From: G965250275 sp965250275
Lineage (GTDB): Bacteria > Pseudomonadota > Alphaproteobacteria > Rhodobacterales > Rhodobacteraceae
Assembly (NCBI GenBank): GCA_965250275.1
Contig: OZ252297.1
Coordinates: forward strand, 186,001-250,000
Length of the DNA stretch: 64,000 nucleotides
Reading direction: 5' to 3'
The translations under genes and the position numbers were made by a program. The notes beneath the pieces were generated by a model. That model made no database searches, was not told where the DNA came from, and saw only the letters and a program-made list of their open reading frames with translations. Positions 53,742 to 62,722 of this stretch are shown here, piece by piece. The stretch's first letter is position 1, and every line of letters begins with the position of its first letter.

Positions 53742-54238
53742 GCCCGGATCGAAATCAGCGTTCCTGTCCTGACCATAGCGTAGATATCTTCCATCTCTCT
53801 GTTTTTCACGGCAATGCAGCCCCAGGTCCAGTCGGGTCCATCAGCCTTGAAGGCATTGGGTTGTCCGTGAATAAAGATGTCACCACCCGGGCTCTTGCCC
53901 AATGCTCGCGCCTCGGCGATGTCCTGGGCGTTGGGATAGGAAATCCCAAGTGACAGATGAAACCGGCTGTTGGGATTTCTGCGGTCGATCAGGTAGGTGC
54001 CCTCCGGCGTTCTTCCGTCGCCTTCGACCTGTTTGTCGCCGACCGGGGCAAAACCCAGATCGAACCGATAACTTTCAAGAATGTCGGAGTGGTGAAGCAG
54101 GTACATGTTGCGCGCGCTTTTGTTGACCACGATCGATGTGACCGCAGGTCCGCGATATGTCCGAAACTTGCTCCTGCTACTGCACCCCGCGACCACAAGC
54201 GCGGACGCAGCGCCCAGTCCGAATGTACGGCGTTTCAT
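53738..54238 (-). CDS. L,D-transpeptidase lipoprotein (YkuD)
   Basis: 166 residues. MKRRTFGLGAASALVVAGCSS joins a twin-arginine start to a lipobox (VAGC, lipidated Cys19). YkuD domain follows: SIVVNKSARNMYLLHHSDILESYRFDLGFAPVGDKQVEGDGRTPEGTYLI, with catalytic IFIHGQPN and WTWGCIAVKNREMEDIY. ErfK-like murein transpeptidase anchored in a membrane. It is a distant relative of the first, with no recent duplication evident. Confidence 0.92.
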   Translation of the reverse strand: MKRRTFGLGAASALVVAGCSSRSKFRTYRGPAVTSIVVNKSARNMYLLHHSDILESYRFDLGFAPVGDKQVEGDGRTPEGTYLIDRRNPNSRFHLSLGISYPNAQDIAEARALGKSPGGDIFIHGQPNAFKADGPDWTWGCIAVKNREMEDIYAMVRTGTLISIRA

Positions 54239-54343
54239 TGAACAGCTCTCATTTTTTTGCCTCGGCCCCTGAATAGCGCGATTAGCGCTGATTTCATACT
54301 CCGATTTGATTCGTGATAAGTGTTTTTTTGTCGCTGTTTGGAG

Positions 54344-54369
54344 AAAAAATCACGCAATTCATCACGTGA
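54344..54369 (-). terminator. Hairpin and T-run at the end of the RNA methyltransferase gene
   Basis: On the minus strand TCACG (which overlaps the last codons), a 10-base loop containing the stop, CGTGA, then TTTTTT. The stem is only five pairs. Confidence 0.4.
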
Positions 54370-55612
54370 GCGCAAACGAAGCAACCAACTCGGTATGCGT
54401 CGACCAACGGAATTGATCGACAACCTGCACCCAGTTTAGCGAATAGCCCGCGGCAACCAGAGTTACAGCATCGCGCGCAAAGCTGATCGGATTGCACGAA
54501 ACATACGCTATTTGCGGGACCCCGGATTGCGCCAGCTCCGCCACTTGCGCTTCGGCCCCCGCCCGAGGTGGATCAAGAACGACGGCGTCGAAGGCCTTTA
54601 ACTCAGATGACAAAAGTGGGTTCCGAAACAGATCACGGCGCTCGGTGCTGATCTGTCTCAACCCCTGCGTTTGGCGCCAGGCAGCATCCAGGGCAACCAG
54701 CATATCTGCGTCGCTTTCAACCGCATGTACCTCAGCCTTTGCTGACAACGGCAGGGCAAATGTGCCACATCCCGAGAACAGATCTGCAATGCGCCCGGCC
54801 TCGCCCGCAATTTCGGAGACGCCAGCGCGCAGCGCGTCTTCGCCCTGAAGAGTTGCTTGCAAAAACGCGCCCGGTGGCGGTGTCACCCAAGCGCCGCCCA
54901 GCTGTTGTTCCGGCTTGGACAAGGTCACAACCTCTTCTCCTGCCCAGCTGAGCCGCCCAAATCCGTGTGCCGACGCGATCTGGGTTAAGGACAATCTCAA
55001 CTTTTCTTCCAAAGGTTTGCCGCCGGATACCGAAACGTCTACGCCTCCTTTGGCCACCGTTACTGTGACGGCGAGCGCGCCCTTGCGGCTGCTGCCAATC
55101 AGCGCCAACTCCTTCAGGCCCGCGCGTGCTTTCAGGATGTCGGGATCGACCAGCACACAGTCTTCGATATCGGTGATTGTGTCGGATGCGCGCCCGTGAA
55201 AACCCGCGATCGCCCCACTTTTGGTGCGCTTTACCGCCAACGTCGCGCGGCGCCGGGAGCGTGGCGGCGAGGTCACGATGGGGCGAAACTCGGCCTCCAG
55301 ACCCTGTGCCGCAAGCGCGGCGCAGACAAACTGAACCTTCCAGTCCGCCACAAAGTCATCCGCGGCGTGCTGAAGCTGACAACCCCCACAGCTCTTGTAG
55401 TGCCGGCACATCGGTCGAACGCGATGAGCAGATGGGACGTCGATCCGAACATTGGTGAGCCTTTGCCCGTCCAGCACACCCGACACATGCTCACCGGGCA
55501 GGGCGCGATCGATAAAGACCGGCCCGTCGGCGATTCCGTCCCCGCGATGACCAAGCCGCTCCACCACGCACGACACACGTGCGCCCGCGCCGGGCTCGCG
55601 TCCTGTAGTCAC
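54362..55612 (-). CDS. 23S rRNA (uracil-5-)-methyltransferase, RumA/RlmD family
   Basis: 416 residues, GTG start overlapping the ABC gene stop (GTGA). An N-terminal TRAM domain (CVVERLGHRGDGIADGPVFIDRALPGEHV) is followed by a 4Fe-4S site (C69, C75, C78 in MCRHYKSCGGCQLQH plus a later Cys), the SAM loop IADLFSGCGTFALPLS, VVLDPPRAG and catalytic Cys in VSCNPISFARD. It methylates uracil C5 in 23S rRNA; whether U1939 or U747 is the target cannot be told. Last of an operon with two ABC exporters. Confidence 0.9.
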   Translation of the reverse strand: MTTGREPGAGARVSCVVERLGHRGDGIADGPVFIDRALPGEHVSGVLDGQRLTNVRIDVPSAHRVRPMCRHYKSCGGCQLQHAADDFVADWKVQFVCAALAAQGLEAEFRPIVTSPPRSRRRATLAVKRTKSGAIAGFHGRASDTITDIEDCVLVDPDILKARAGLKELALIGSSRKGALAVTVTVAKGGVDVSVSGGKPLEEKLRLSLTQIASAHGFGRLSWAGEEVVTLSKPEQQLGGAWVTPPPGAFLQATLQGEDALRAGVSEIAGEAGRIADLFSGCGTFALPLSAKAEVHAVESDADMLVALDAAWRQTQGLRQISTERRDLFRNPLLSSELKAFDAVVLDPPRAGAEAQVAELAQSGVPQIAYVSCNPISFARDAVTLVAAGYSLNWVQVVDQFRWSTHTELVASFALT

Positions 55613-57441
55613 TCTGCGGCCTCGGTCCTGATGAACCCACCGGACTGACGGTTCCAGAACCGCGCATAGAGCCCGCCCGACGCCAATAGCGTCTCATGCG
55701 TGCCTGTTTCGGCAATGCGGCCCTCGTCCATAACCACAATCCGGTCCATTTCGGACAAAGTGGACAAGCGGTGCGCGATGGCGAGCACCGTTTTGCCCTG
55801 CATGACCCGGTGCAGTGCGGCCTGAATGGAGGCTTCCACCTCGCTGTCCAAGGCACTGGTTGCCTCGTCCAGCACCAGAATGGGTGCGTCCTTCAGGATG
55901 GCGCGCGCAAGCGCAATCCTCTGGCGCTGACCGCCAGACAGTTTCACACCCCGTTCTCCGAGATGCGCCTCGTATCCTTTGCGCCCGACATGGTCTTCAA
56001 GTTCAAGGATGAAGTCCTGCGCTTCGGCCTTTTGGGATGCGGCAGTCAGGTCTTCGTCCGTGGCATCGGGGCGACCATAGAGGATGTTCTCGCGCGCCGA
56101 TCGATTGAACATGGCGGTTTCCTGGGTGACCATCCCGATCTGGCGGCGCAAGCTTTCCTGAGTGATGTGGCCGATGTCTTGTCCGTCAATGGTTATCCGC
56201 CCGGATTCGCCTTGATAGAGCCTGAGCAACAGGGACACGAGCGTTGATTTCCCGGCACCTGACGCGCCGACAATCCCGAGCTTTTCTCCCGGTGCGATGG
56301 TCAGGTCTATGCCCTTCACGCCGCCTGCCTCACGACCATAGGCAAAGCTCACATCGTCAAATACGATCTCTCCGTTTTGCACCACAAGGTCAGGTGCGGC
56401 GTCTGCATCCGGCAGACGCTCACGCGGGGTCAGCGTCCGCATTCCGTCTTCGACCTCGCCAAGGTTCGAGTAAATGGCCATCAGTGTAAAACTGACCCAC
56501 CCGGTCATCTGCGCAATCCGGATCGACACAGCGCCGGCGGCCACGATGTCGCCCTCTGACGCGATCCCGTTTTGCCAGAGCCATAACGTGCCGCCAATCA
56601 GCAGAACAGGCAGCAGCCCCGCCAGCCCCATCAGGCAAAACCGGAACAGCGCCGCCAAGTATCCGAAATCCAGAGACCGTTCGCGAAAGGTTGCCATCGC
56701 GCCCAGCGCCGCCCTATCTTCGTGGTCCGCATGGGCAAAGAGTTTCACGGTTTTAATGTTGGTGATGGTGTCGACGACCTGCCCCGAGACCATCGCACGG
56801 GCCGCGGCGCGCCCGGCGGCCCGTTTGCGAATGCGCGGCAAGAACCACCGGATCAGCGCAAAATAACCCGCAAGCCAAATCAGAAATACGATCGTGATCT
56901 GCCAGCTGATGACGGTCAGAAGGATCAAGGACCCCGCCAAAGATGCAAGAGCAAAGGCCACGACGTTGATCACTTCGACGACGACGTCCGTGACCGCCCG
57001 CGCAGCTTGCATCTGTTTCTGCGCGATGCGTCCCGCGAAGTCGTTGTCAAAAAAGCTGACGGACTGGCCCAGCGTCCAACGATTGAGGCGCGACAGAACC
57101 AGCGGATTCACATTTGGCCCGACAATGATCGAGTTGGCCGAAGCCGACAGCCCGAACAAGATCGGTCGTGCCAGCAGGAAAAACGCCACTGCCATGACCA
57201 GCATTGCGGTGTTTGTGCCATCGAAGAACGCATCGGGGCCGCTGTCGACAGCTGAGTCGATGACAAGCCCCAGGATCAGTGCGGTGCCGGCCTCCATTGC
57301 GCCGGCCAAGGCAGACACCAGCACCGCCAGCCACAAAGCCGGCCACGCGCCCGACAGGCACCATCGCATGAAGGCCCCAAGCGTTTGTGGCGGTGGTCCC
57401 TCCGCTGGCTCAAATGCGTTGATCCAGCCTCCGATGTTCAC
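55609..57441 (-). CDS. ABC exporter half-transporter B
   Basis: 610 residues, GTG start overlapping the previous stop. Six-helix membrane domain (about 30-325) and an ATPase domain: Walker A GIVGASGAGKSTLVSLLLRLYQG, signature LSGGQRQRIALARAIL, Walker B ILVLDEATSALDSE with catalytic Glu, and the switch His in AIAHRLSTLSEMD. MsbA/multidrug-type. It probably pairs with the neighbour, and both catalytic sites look complete. Substrate unknown. Confidence 0.9.
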   Translation of the reverse strand: MNIGGWINAFEPAEGPPPQTLGAFMRWCLSGAWPALWLAVLVSALAGAMEAGTALILGLVIDSAVDSGPDAFFDGTNTAMLVMAVAFFLLARPILFGLSASANSIIVGPNVNPLVLSRLNRWTLGQSVSFFDNDFAGRIAQKQMQAARAVTDVVVEVINVVAFALASLAGSLILLTVISWQITIVFLIWLAGYFALIRWFLPRIRKRAAGRAAARAMVSGQVVDTITNIKTVKLFAHADHEDRAALGAMATFRERSLDFGYLAALFRFCLMGLAGLLPVLLIGGTLWLWQNGIASEGDIVAAGAVSIRIAQMTGWVSFTLMAIYSNLGEVEDGMRTLTPRERLPDADAAPDLVVQNGEIVFDDVSFAYGREAGGVKGIDLTIAPGEKLGIVGASGAGKSTLVSLLLRLYQGESGRITIDGQDIGHITQESLRRQIGMVTQETAMFNRSARENILYGRPDATDEDLTAASQKAEAQDFILELEDHVGRKGYEAHLGERGVKLSGGQRQRIALARAILKDAPILVLDEATSALDSEVEASIQAALHRVMQGKTVLAIAHRLSTLSEMDRIVVMDEGRIAETGTHETLLASGGLYARFWNRQSGGFIRTEAAE

Positions 57442-59276
57442 TCCGCTGCCTCCGGGTTCAGGAAGCCGCCGGACTGATGTGCCCAGAATTGAGCGTAGAG
57501 ACCTTGCCGCGCCAAAAGCTCTGAATGGCTGCCTTCCTCTGCGATCCGCCCGCCATCGAGAACCAGAATGCGATCCATCTGCGCGATGGTCGACAAACGG
57601 TGCGCAATTGCAATCACGGTTTTGCCTTTCATCATGCCGTAGAGCGTATCCTGAATCGCGGCCTCAACCTCGCTGTCCAGCGCGCTCGTCGCTTCGTCGA
57701 GCAACAAGATAGGTGCATCTTTCAGGATGACACGCGCCAACGTGATCCGTTGGCGCTGACCGCCCGAAAGTTTCACGCCTCGTTCACCAACATGCGCTTC
57801 GTACCCGCTCCGACCCTGAGGATCGGACAGCGTCTGGATGAACTCATCTGCTTCGGCTTGCTTGGCAGCCGCGATCACCTCTTTATCCGTGGCATCAGGC
57901 CGGCCGTAGAGAATGTTCTCCCGAACGGTGCGATGTAGCAAAGAGCTGTCCTGCTGCACCATCCCGATGTTCTGCCGCAGGCTGTTTTGTGTGACATCGC
58001 GGATATCCTGCCCATCGATCAGGATGCGCCCGGTCTCAGAGTCATAGAAACGCAACAGCAGCTTCACCAGCGTGGATTTTCCCGCTCCGGATCGGCCGAT
58101 CAGGCCAATCTTTTCGCCGGGCTTGATGGAGATACTGATACGGTCCAGACCACCCGTCCCGCGCCCGTAGTGGTGAGACACATCCACAACCTCTATGCCG
58201 CCCTGAGACAACTCGAGCGGCTTGGCATCGTGGGAATCCACAAGATCTATCGGCTGCGCAATAGTCTCCATTCCTTCGGCGACAACACCCAATTGGCGGA
58301 AGAACGTCGTCAGGGCCCACATGATCCAGCCCGTCATGGCATTCAGCCGCAAGGTCAGGGCGGTCGCTGCCGCAACGGCGCCAACCGTGGTCTGCCCCGT
58401 CATCCAAAGGTAAATCGCCCAGCCCACAACGCCGACGATCAGGAGGCCGTTCAACAGAACAAGCGCGACGTCCATAATGGTATAGAGCCGCATTTCGACC
58501 TGAAACGTCCGGCGCGTCTCTTCGATCGCTTCCTTGGCATAGTCCAGTTCCCGGTCATGATGGGCGAACATCTTGACCGAGTGGATGTTGGTGTAGCTGT
58601 CAACCACACGCCCGGTCACCGTTGACCGGGCATCAGAGGCCGCTTGCGAGGCGGGGCCAACACGCTTGACCGTCCATCGGATCAGCAGGGAGTACAGGGC
58701 GAACCAGATCAGCAGAGGTACCAACAAGCGAGGGTCGGACGCCGACAGCAATATCGCTGCGCCAATGAGATAGGCCATCGAAAAGGAAATCGCATCGAAG
58801 ACCTGAAAGACAACTTCGCCCGCCGCCGGAGGCGTTTGCATGATCCGGTTGGCGATCCGTCCGGCAAAGTCGTTCTCGAACCAGCCAACTGACTGACGCA
58901 AAACATGTTTATGGGCGCGCCAACGGATGAGTGTGCCAAAGTTCGGCATCACCGCGTTGTTCAGCAACAGTACATCCAGGGCCTGCACGACCGGGCGGAT
59001 AAGCACGACGAACAGGCCGAGCAGAATGAGTTCCAGGCCATGCCGCTCCCAGACTTCCGCCGGAGTGCCGCTGAGCAGATCGACCACGCGACCCATGTAG
59101 TAGATCAGCCCGATTTCGATGGCGGCTACGACCACGGACAGCAGTGCGGTATAGACAAAGACGCGCCGAAATGGCTCGGCATAGGCCTTCATAAAGGGCC
59201 ACAACCGGGTTGGTGGACGGTCTTCCTGCGGGTAATCGCAATAAGGGTCTACAAGGTTTTCAAAGAAGCGGAACAT
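57438..59276 (-). CDS. ABC exporter half-transporter A
   Basis: 612 residues, ATG with AAGGAG upstream. The cytoplasmic start FRFFENLVDPYCDYPQEDRPPTRLWPFM precedes six helices, then GLIGRSGAGKSTLVKLLLRFYD, LSGGQRQRITLARVIL, ILLLDEATSALDSEVEAAIQ and AIAHRLSTIAQMDRI. Closely similar to half-transporter B in the ATPase part (ARENILYGRPDATDED versus RENILYGRPDATDKE), so the pair arose by duplication. First gene of the three-gene operon. Confidence 0.9.
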   Translation of the reverse strand: MFRFFENLVDPYCDYPQEDRPPTRLWPFMKAYAEPFRRVFVYTALLSVVVAAIEIGLIYYMGRVVDLLSGTPAEVWERHGLELILLGLFVVLIRPVVQALDVLLLNNAVMPNFGTLIRWRAHKHVLRQSVGWFENDFAGRIANRIMQTPPAAGEVVFQVFDAISFSMAYLIGAAILLSASDPRLLVPLLIWFALYSLLIRWTVKRVGPASQAASDARSTVTGRVVDSYTNIHSVKMFAHHDRELDYAKEAIEETRRTFQVEMRLYTIMDVALVLLNGLLIVGVVGWAIYLWMTGQTTVGAVAAATALTLRLNAMTGWIMWALTTFFRQLGVVAEGMETIAQPIDLVDSHDAKPLELSQGGIEVVDVSHHYGRGTGGLDRISISIKPGEKIGLIGRSGAGKSTLVKLLLRFYDSETGRILIDGQDIRDVTQNSLRQNIGMVQQDSSLLHRTVRENILYGRPDATDKEVIAAAKQAEADEFIQTLSDPQGRSGYEAHVGERGVKLSGGQRQRITLARVILKDAPILLLDEATSALDSEVEAAIQDTLYGMMKGKTVIAIAHRLSTIAQMDRILVLDGGRIAEEGSHSELLARQGLYAQFWAHQSGGFLNPEAAE

Positions 59277-59472
59277 GCCGGAGGCTCCTTAAGAGCACAA
59301 GTGGATGGAGATGTATGACAAGGTGCGCTTGACGCAACACCCTCACGGGACAGTCGCGTCAGCGAAAGTTCTTCCAAATCCCGTGATACATCTGCATCCC
59401 TCCGACAGTTTGCGAAGAGACCGATACTTCAAACCGGATGGTTTGTCACCCCGGGGGGGTGAAAAAACTTGG

Positions 59473-60633
59473 CTACAAATCGCGGGCCAGAAGTTCCGTG
59501 CGCGAAAGCGTGAAACCAGATGCGATCCATGCCTGTTCAAGACGCTCCAGCGCGGCGCCCAACGCCGCCCCGCTTTTGTGTGGCATCAGGTCCGCCGCAC
59601 GGATCGGAAACTCGGCCTGAGCGCCTGCATTTGCCGCTTCGATCGCTTGAAAATCGATGGGTTTATTCATGGCTGCTGCCCGCAATGCCAGGGCGCGGTT
59701 CGCCATTGGCTGCTTCAACCGATAGCCCAGCTCCCCAGCGCTCATTTGACCGAACGCAGCATCGCGCAGCGCAGCCACATCCGCGAGCGTTTTGCGGCTC
59801 AGACGCAAGGTTTCGAACACTTCCACATCACCAAGAGCAGCCAGGCGCAAAGGCGCAAACGGTTCAACACCAGCATCCGGCTCAAGATGAACCAAAGGTG
59901 CCAGTAACTGATCATTCGCACCGGCAAGGACAATTCCGAGTAGGCCCGTCACACCCATCGCAGCAACCGCCGGCGCTGGGTCTGCGGCTGTGAGCAGTTT
60001 CAGAAATTCGGACCCAATTCGCTCTCTCGACAGCCTCTCTATTCCATCAAGCGTTGATGAAACCGCATCGAGCGCGTCCGGATCCATGCCGGCTTCGGGA
60101 TCACCGTACCAAGCGTGGAAGCGAAAGAACCTCAGGCTCCGCAGGTAGTCCTCTTTGATCCGATCCACAGCATTGCCAATAAACCGGACACGCCGCGCTT
60201 GCAGATCATGCAAGCCACCCAACGGATCGAGAACGATGCCAGAACGGTCTGCATACAACGCGTTCATTGTGAAATCCCGTCGGCTGGCGTCCTCGACCAT
60301 ATCGGTCCCAAACTGAACTTCGGCCCGTCGGCCATCCGTCCCGATGTCGCGCCGGAACGTCGTGATCTCATGCGGAATGCCACCCGAAATCACAGTGACA
60401 GTGCCATGATCTATGCCAGTGGGCACGACCTTCATGCCCGCACTTTCAGCCAGTTGCGCCACGCGTTGAGGCAATGCATCAGTCGAAAGATCAATATCAC
60501 CGACCTGCAGCCCGAGAAGCGCATTGCGAACACATCCGCCTACGAACCATGCTTTGACGCCCTCTGCGTCCAGCGCCGAAAAGATGGCTTGCGTCTCTGC
60601 GCGGGTCACCCACGGCTCTGAAATCCGTGTCAT
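59473..60633 (-). CDS. cca: CCA tRNA nucleotidyltransferase
   Basis: 386 residues from the ATG at 60633, which overlaps the NUDIX gene stop. Class II: WFVGGCVRNALLGLQVGDIDLSTDA with the metal ligands D46 and D48, then VEDASRRDFTMNALYAD and IKEDYLRSLRFFRFHAWYG. Adds CCA to tRNA 3' ends. An upstream extension to 60738 lies inside the preceding gene. Confidence 0.95.
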   Translation of the reverse strand: MTRISEPWVTRAETQAIFSALDAEGVKAWFVGGCVRNALLGLQVGDIDLSTDALPQRVAQLAESAGMKVVPTGIDHGTVTVISGGIPHEITTFRRDIGTDGRRAEVQFGTDMVEDASRRDFTMNALYADRSGIVLDPLGGLHDLQARRVRFIGNAVDRIKEDYLRSLRFFRFHAWYGDPEAGMDPDALDAVSSTLDGIERLSRERIGSEFLKLLTAADPAPAVAAMGVTGLLGIVLAGANDQLLAPLVHLEPDAGVEPFAPLRLAALGDVEVFETLRLSRKTLADVAALRDAAFGQMSAGELGYRLKQPMANRALALRAAAMNKPIDFQAIEAANAGAQAEFPIRAADLMPHKSGAALGAALERLEQAWIASGFTLSRTELLARDL

Positions 60634-61226
60634 GAGTCCATGCGGGCCGCGAGACCCCGCAGAATACGCGCCGTCGCGCCCCAGATGTAATAGGGGCCAA
60701 AGGGAACCGCAAAGTAGTAGCGCCGCTTGCCGCGCCAACGCCGCGACTCCACCAGGTATTTCGCGGGGTCCAACAGACCGTCTAGTGGGACCGAAAAAAC
60801 TTCGTCCACTTCACCAGCCTCGGGCCTGATTTCGAACGGTTTCGAAATCACACCCAGCACTGGCGTCACACAGAACCCGGTCACCGTTTCATGGTTCGGA
60901 AGGTGACCCAGAATCTCGACATGTTCTGACGGCAACCCGATCTCCTCGCGCGCTTCGCGCAAGGCGGCAGCTGTCACATCGGCGTCTTCCGGGTCCTGTT
61001 TGCCGCCCGGAAACGCAATCTGGCCCGGATGGTGTTTCAACCGTGACGACCGTTTGGTCAGAATGACCCTCGGATCGCGCGCCGAGAAGTCCACAGCGAC
61101 CAGCACCCCGGCAGGGCGCAGGACGCGATTGTCCGGCAGCACCGTATCCGGGTTAAGGTCGAAATCCGACGACCCATGGCCGGGCCGCGCCAGCGCCAAA
61201 CGTAGTTGTTCAGAAAGCTCAGTCAC
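60630..61226 (-). CDS. NUDIX hydrolase, CoA pyrophosphatase type
   Basis: 198 residues from a GTG at 61226 that overlaps the hslO stop region; a longer frame to 61274 is within hslO. NUDIX box GKQDPEDADVTAAALREAREEIGL, and the UPF0035 block HPGQIAFPGGKQDPED with RVILTKRSSRLKHHPGQ before it. These mark coenzyme A diphosphatases such as NudL. In the hslO-nudix-cca operon. Confidence 0.88.
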   Translation of the reverse strand: MTELSEQLRLALARPGHGSSDFDLNPDTVLPDNRVLRPAGVLVAVDFSARDPRVILTKRSSRLKHHPGQIAFPGGKQDPEDADVTAAALREAREEIGLPSEHVEILGHLPNHETVTGFCVTPVLGVISKPFEIRPEAGEVDEVFSVPLDGLLDPAKYLVESRRWRGKRRYYFAVPFGPYYIWGATARILRGLAARMDS

Positions 61227-62205
61227 CTGGGGTCTTTTCTGCCTCAAATCCCACCGTGACCGGGTCGAGGTCATAATGCGCGCCGCAGAACTGACAATCG
61301 GCGGTCACCCGACCGTCGTCCGTCGTCATTGTAGCGATGTCGCGAGCCGAATAGATCGACAAGCTTTGCCGCACGCGCTCCTCTGAGCAGGTGCACCCGA
61401 AACGCACGGCCTGGGCATCGAACACCCGCGGGCGTTCCTCATGAAAGAGCCGCGCAAGCAGATCGGTGGGTGCAACTGAAGGACCAATCAACTCCATCGC
61501 TTCGACCGTGTCCAAAAGGATGTTGACCCGATTCCAGTTTTCGCTTTCCGACCCGTCCAAAAGGTCGTCGGCAGCCAGAACATCGCCCGTTCCCTGCCCT
61601 TGGGCAGCAAAGGGCGATGCCTTGGGCATATGTTGAAGCATGATGCCACCGGCGCGCCAATGCGGGGCAACACCCGGCTCTGACGAGAGTCCGAAACTCA
61701 GCGAAAACCGCGTTGGCAGCTGTTCGGATTGGGCGAAGTAGGTCTCGGCGCAGCCGCGCAGGGATTTGCCGACAAGGGGGGTGATTCCTTGATAGGGAGC
61801 ATTGCCCTGCCCCTGGTCGATCAGGACCGCGAAGTAACCCTCGCCAACCTGATCAAAGGGCGACGTATCAGCAAGCTTGTCCGGATCATAGCTTGCATAG
61901 GCTCTGATACGGGCCGGTTCGCCCGCTTCAGACGGCGCGTAGTAATCGGTCGCAATCATCCGCACGGCCCCTTTGGACTGAACCTGCAGGGATAGTTTCC
62001 AGCGCAACTCCATCGTCTGGCCGATCAATGCGGTCAACAGGGCCATTTCCGCGACCAGCGCCTCGACCTGCTCGGGGTAATCGTGCTGTTTCAGAATGCC
62101 GTCCAACACGCCATCCAGTCGCGCCACGCGTCCACGCATGTCCGACAGATCGAGTTGAAACGGCAGGACGGTGTCGTCCCACGCTAGTTTGGAGCCGAGT
62201 TTCAT
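61219..62205 (-). CDS. hslO: Redox-regulated chaperone Hsp33
   Basis: 328 residues. The N-domain start LAWDDTVLPFQLDLSDMRGRVARL and the C-terminal redox switch C271-x-C273 (FGCTCSEERV) and C304-x-x-C307 (CQFCGAHYD) are intact. Zinc is held while reduced; oxidation releases it and activates the chaperone. First of its operon. Confidence 0.96.
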   Translation of the reverse strand: MKLGSKLAWDDTVLPFQLDLSDMRGRVARLDGVLDGILKQHDYPEQVEALVAEMALLTALIGQTMELRWKLSLQVQSKGAVRMIATDYYAPSEAGEPARIRAYASYDPDKLADTSPFDQVGEGYFAVLIDQGQGNAPYQGITPLVGKSLRGCAETYFAQSEQLPTRFSLSFGLSSEPGVAPHWRAGGIMLQHMPKASPFAAQGQGTGDVLAADDLLDGSESENWNRVNILLDTVEAMELIGPSVAPTDLLARLFHEERPRVFDAQAVRFGCTCSEERVRQSLSIYSARDIATMTTDDGRVTADCQFCGAHYDLDPVTVGFEAEKTPGD

Positions 62206-62278
62206 GGGGTTTCCTTACACGCCACCAATTGGCATACCGGCTGAATATAGATACCGCAAGCGAGGTTAAAAGGGGCAT

Positions 62279-62722
62279 ATGATCCCAAGATTTGACGACA
62301 CCCCGGAACCGGGGCGCGTCTATCGCCGCCGCCCGGGTGTTTATGCCCTTTTGCCCGCAGGCAAACACCTCCTTTTGACCCGTCAGTTGACGCCCGAGCC
62401 GGATCTTCAACTGCCGGGGGGTGGAATAGACCCTGGCGAAGCCACGATACCAGCGCTTCATCGCGAAGTGATGGAAGAGACAGGTTGGATCATCGCCAGG
62501 CCACACCGATTGGGAGTGTTCCGCAGATTTGCCTACATGCCGGAATACGATTTGTGGGCGGAAAAGATTTGCCACGTCTATTGCGCCAGACCCGTCCGTC
62601 AGGTGTCGGATCCCAGCGAGGACCACCACACTGCGCTCTGGATGTCCTTTCCGGATGCAGCGCAACTGTTGGGCGGCGCAGGCGACCGGTTCTTTGTGCA
62701 GCGGTTCATGGCGCGGCGTTAA
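62279..62722 (+). CDS. NUDIX hydrolase
   Basis: 147 residues, ATG after AAAGGGGC. The box LPGGGIDPGEATIPALHREVMEETGW is complete. RRRPGVYALLPAGKHLLLTRQ resembles ADP-ribose or dinucleotide hydrolases. Substrate unknown. Divergent from hslO; stop interlocks with the phosphatase gene through TTAA. Confidence 0.85.
   Translation: MIPRFDDTPEPGRVYRRRPGVYALLPAGKHLLLTRQLTPEPDLQLPGGGIDPGEATIPALHREVMEETGWIIARPHRLGVFRRFAYMPEYDLWAEKICHVYCARPVRQVSDPSEDHHTALWMSFPDAAQLLGGAGDRFFVQRFMARR

Noticed and set aside
59447..59466. CACCCC/GGGGTG hairpin beyond the cca stop
   Set aside because: The A-run follows the stem on the plus strand, so neither strand has T after the stem; not an intrinsic terminator.
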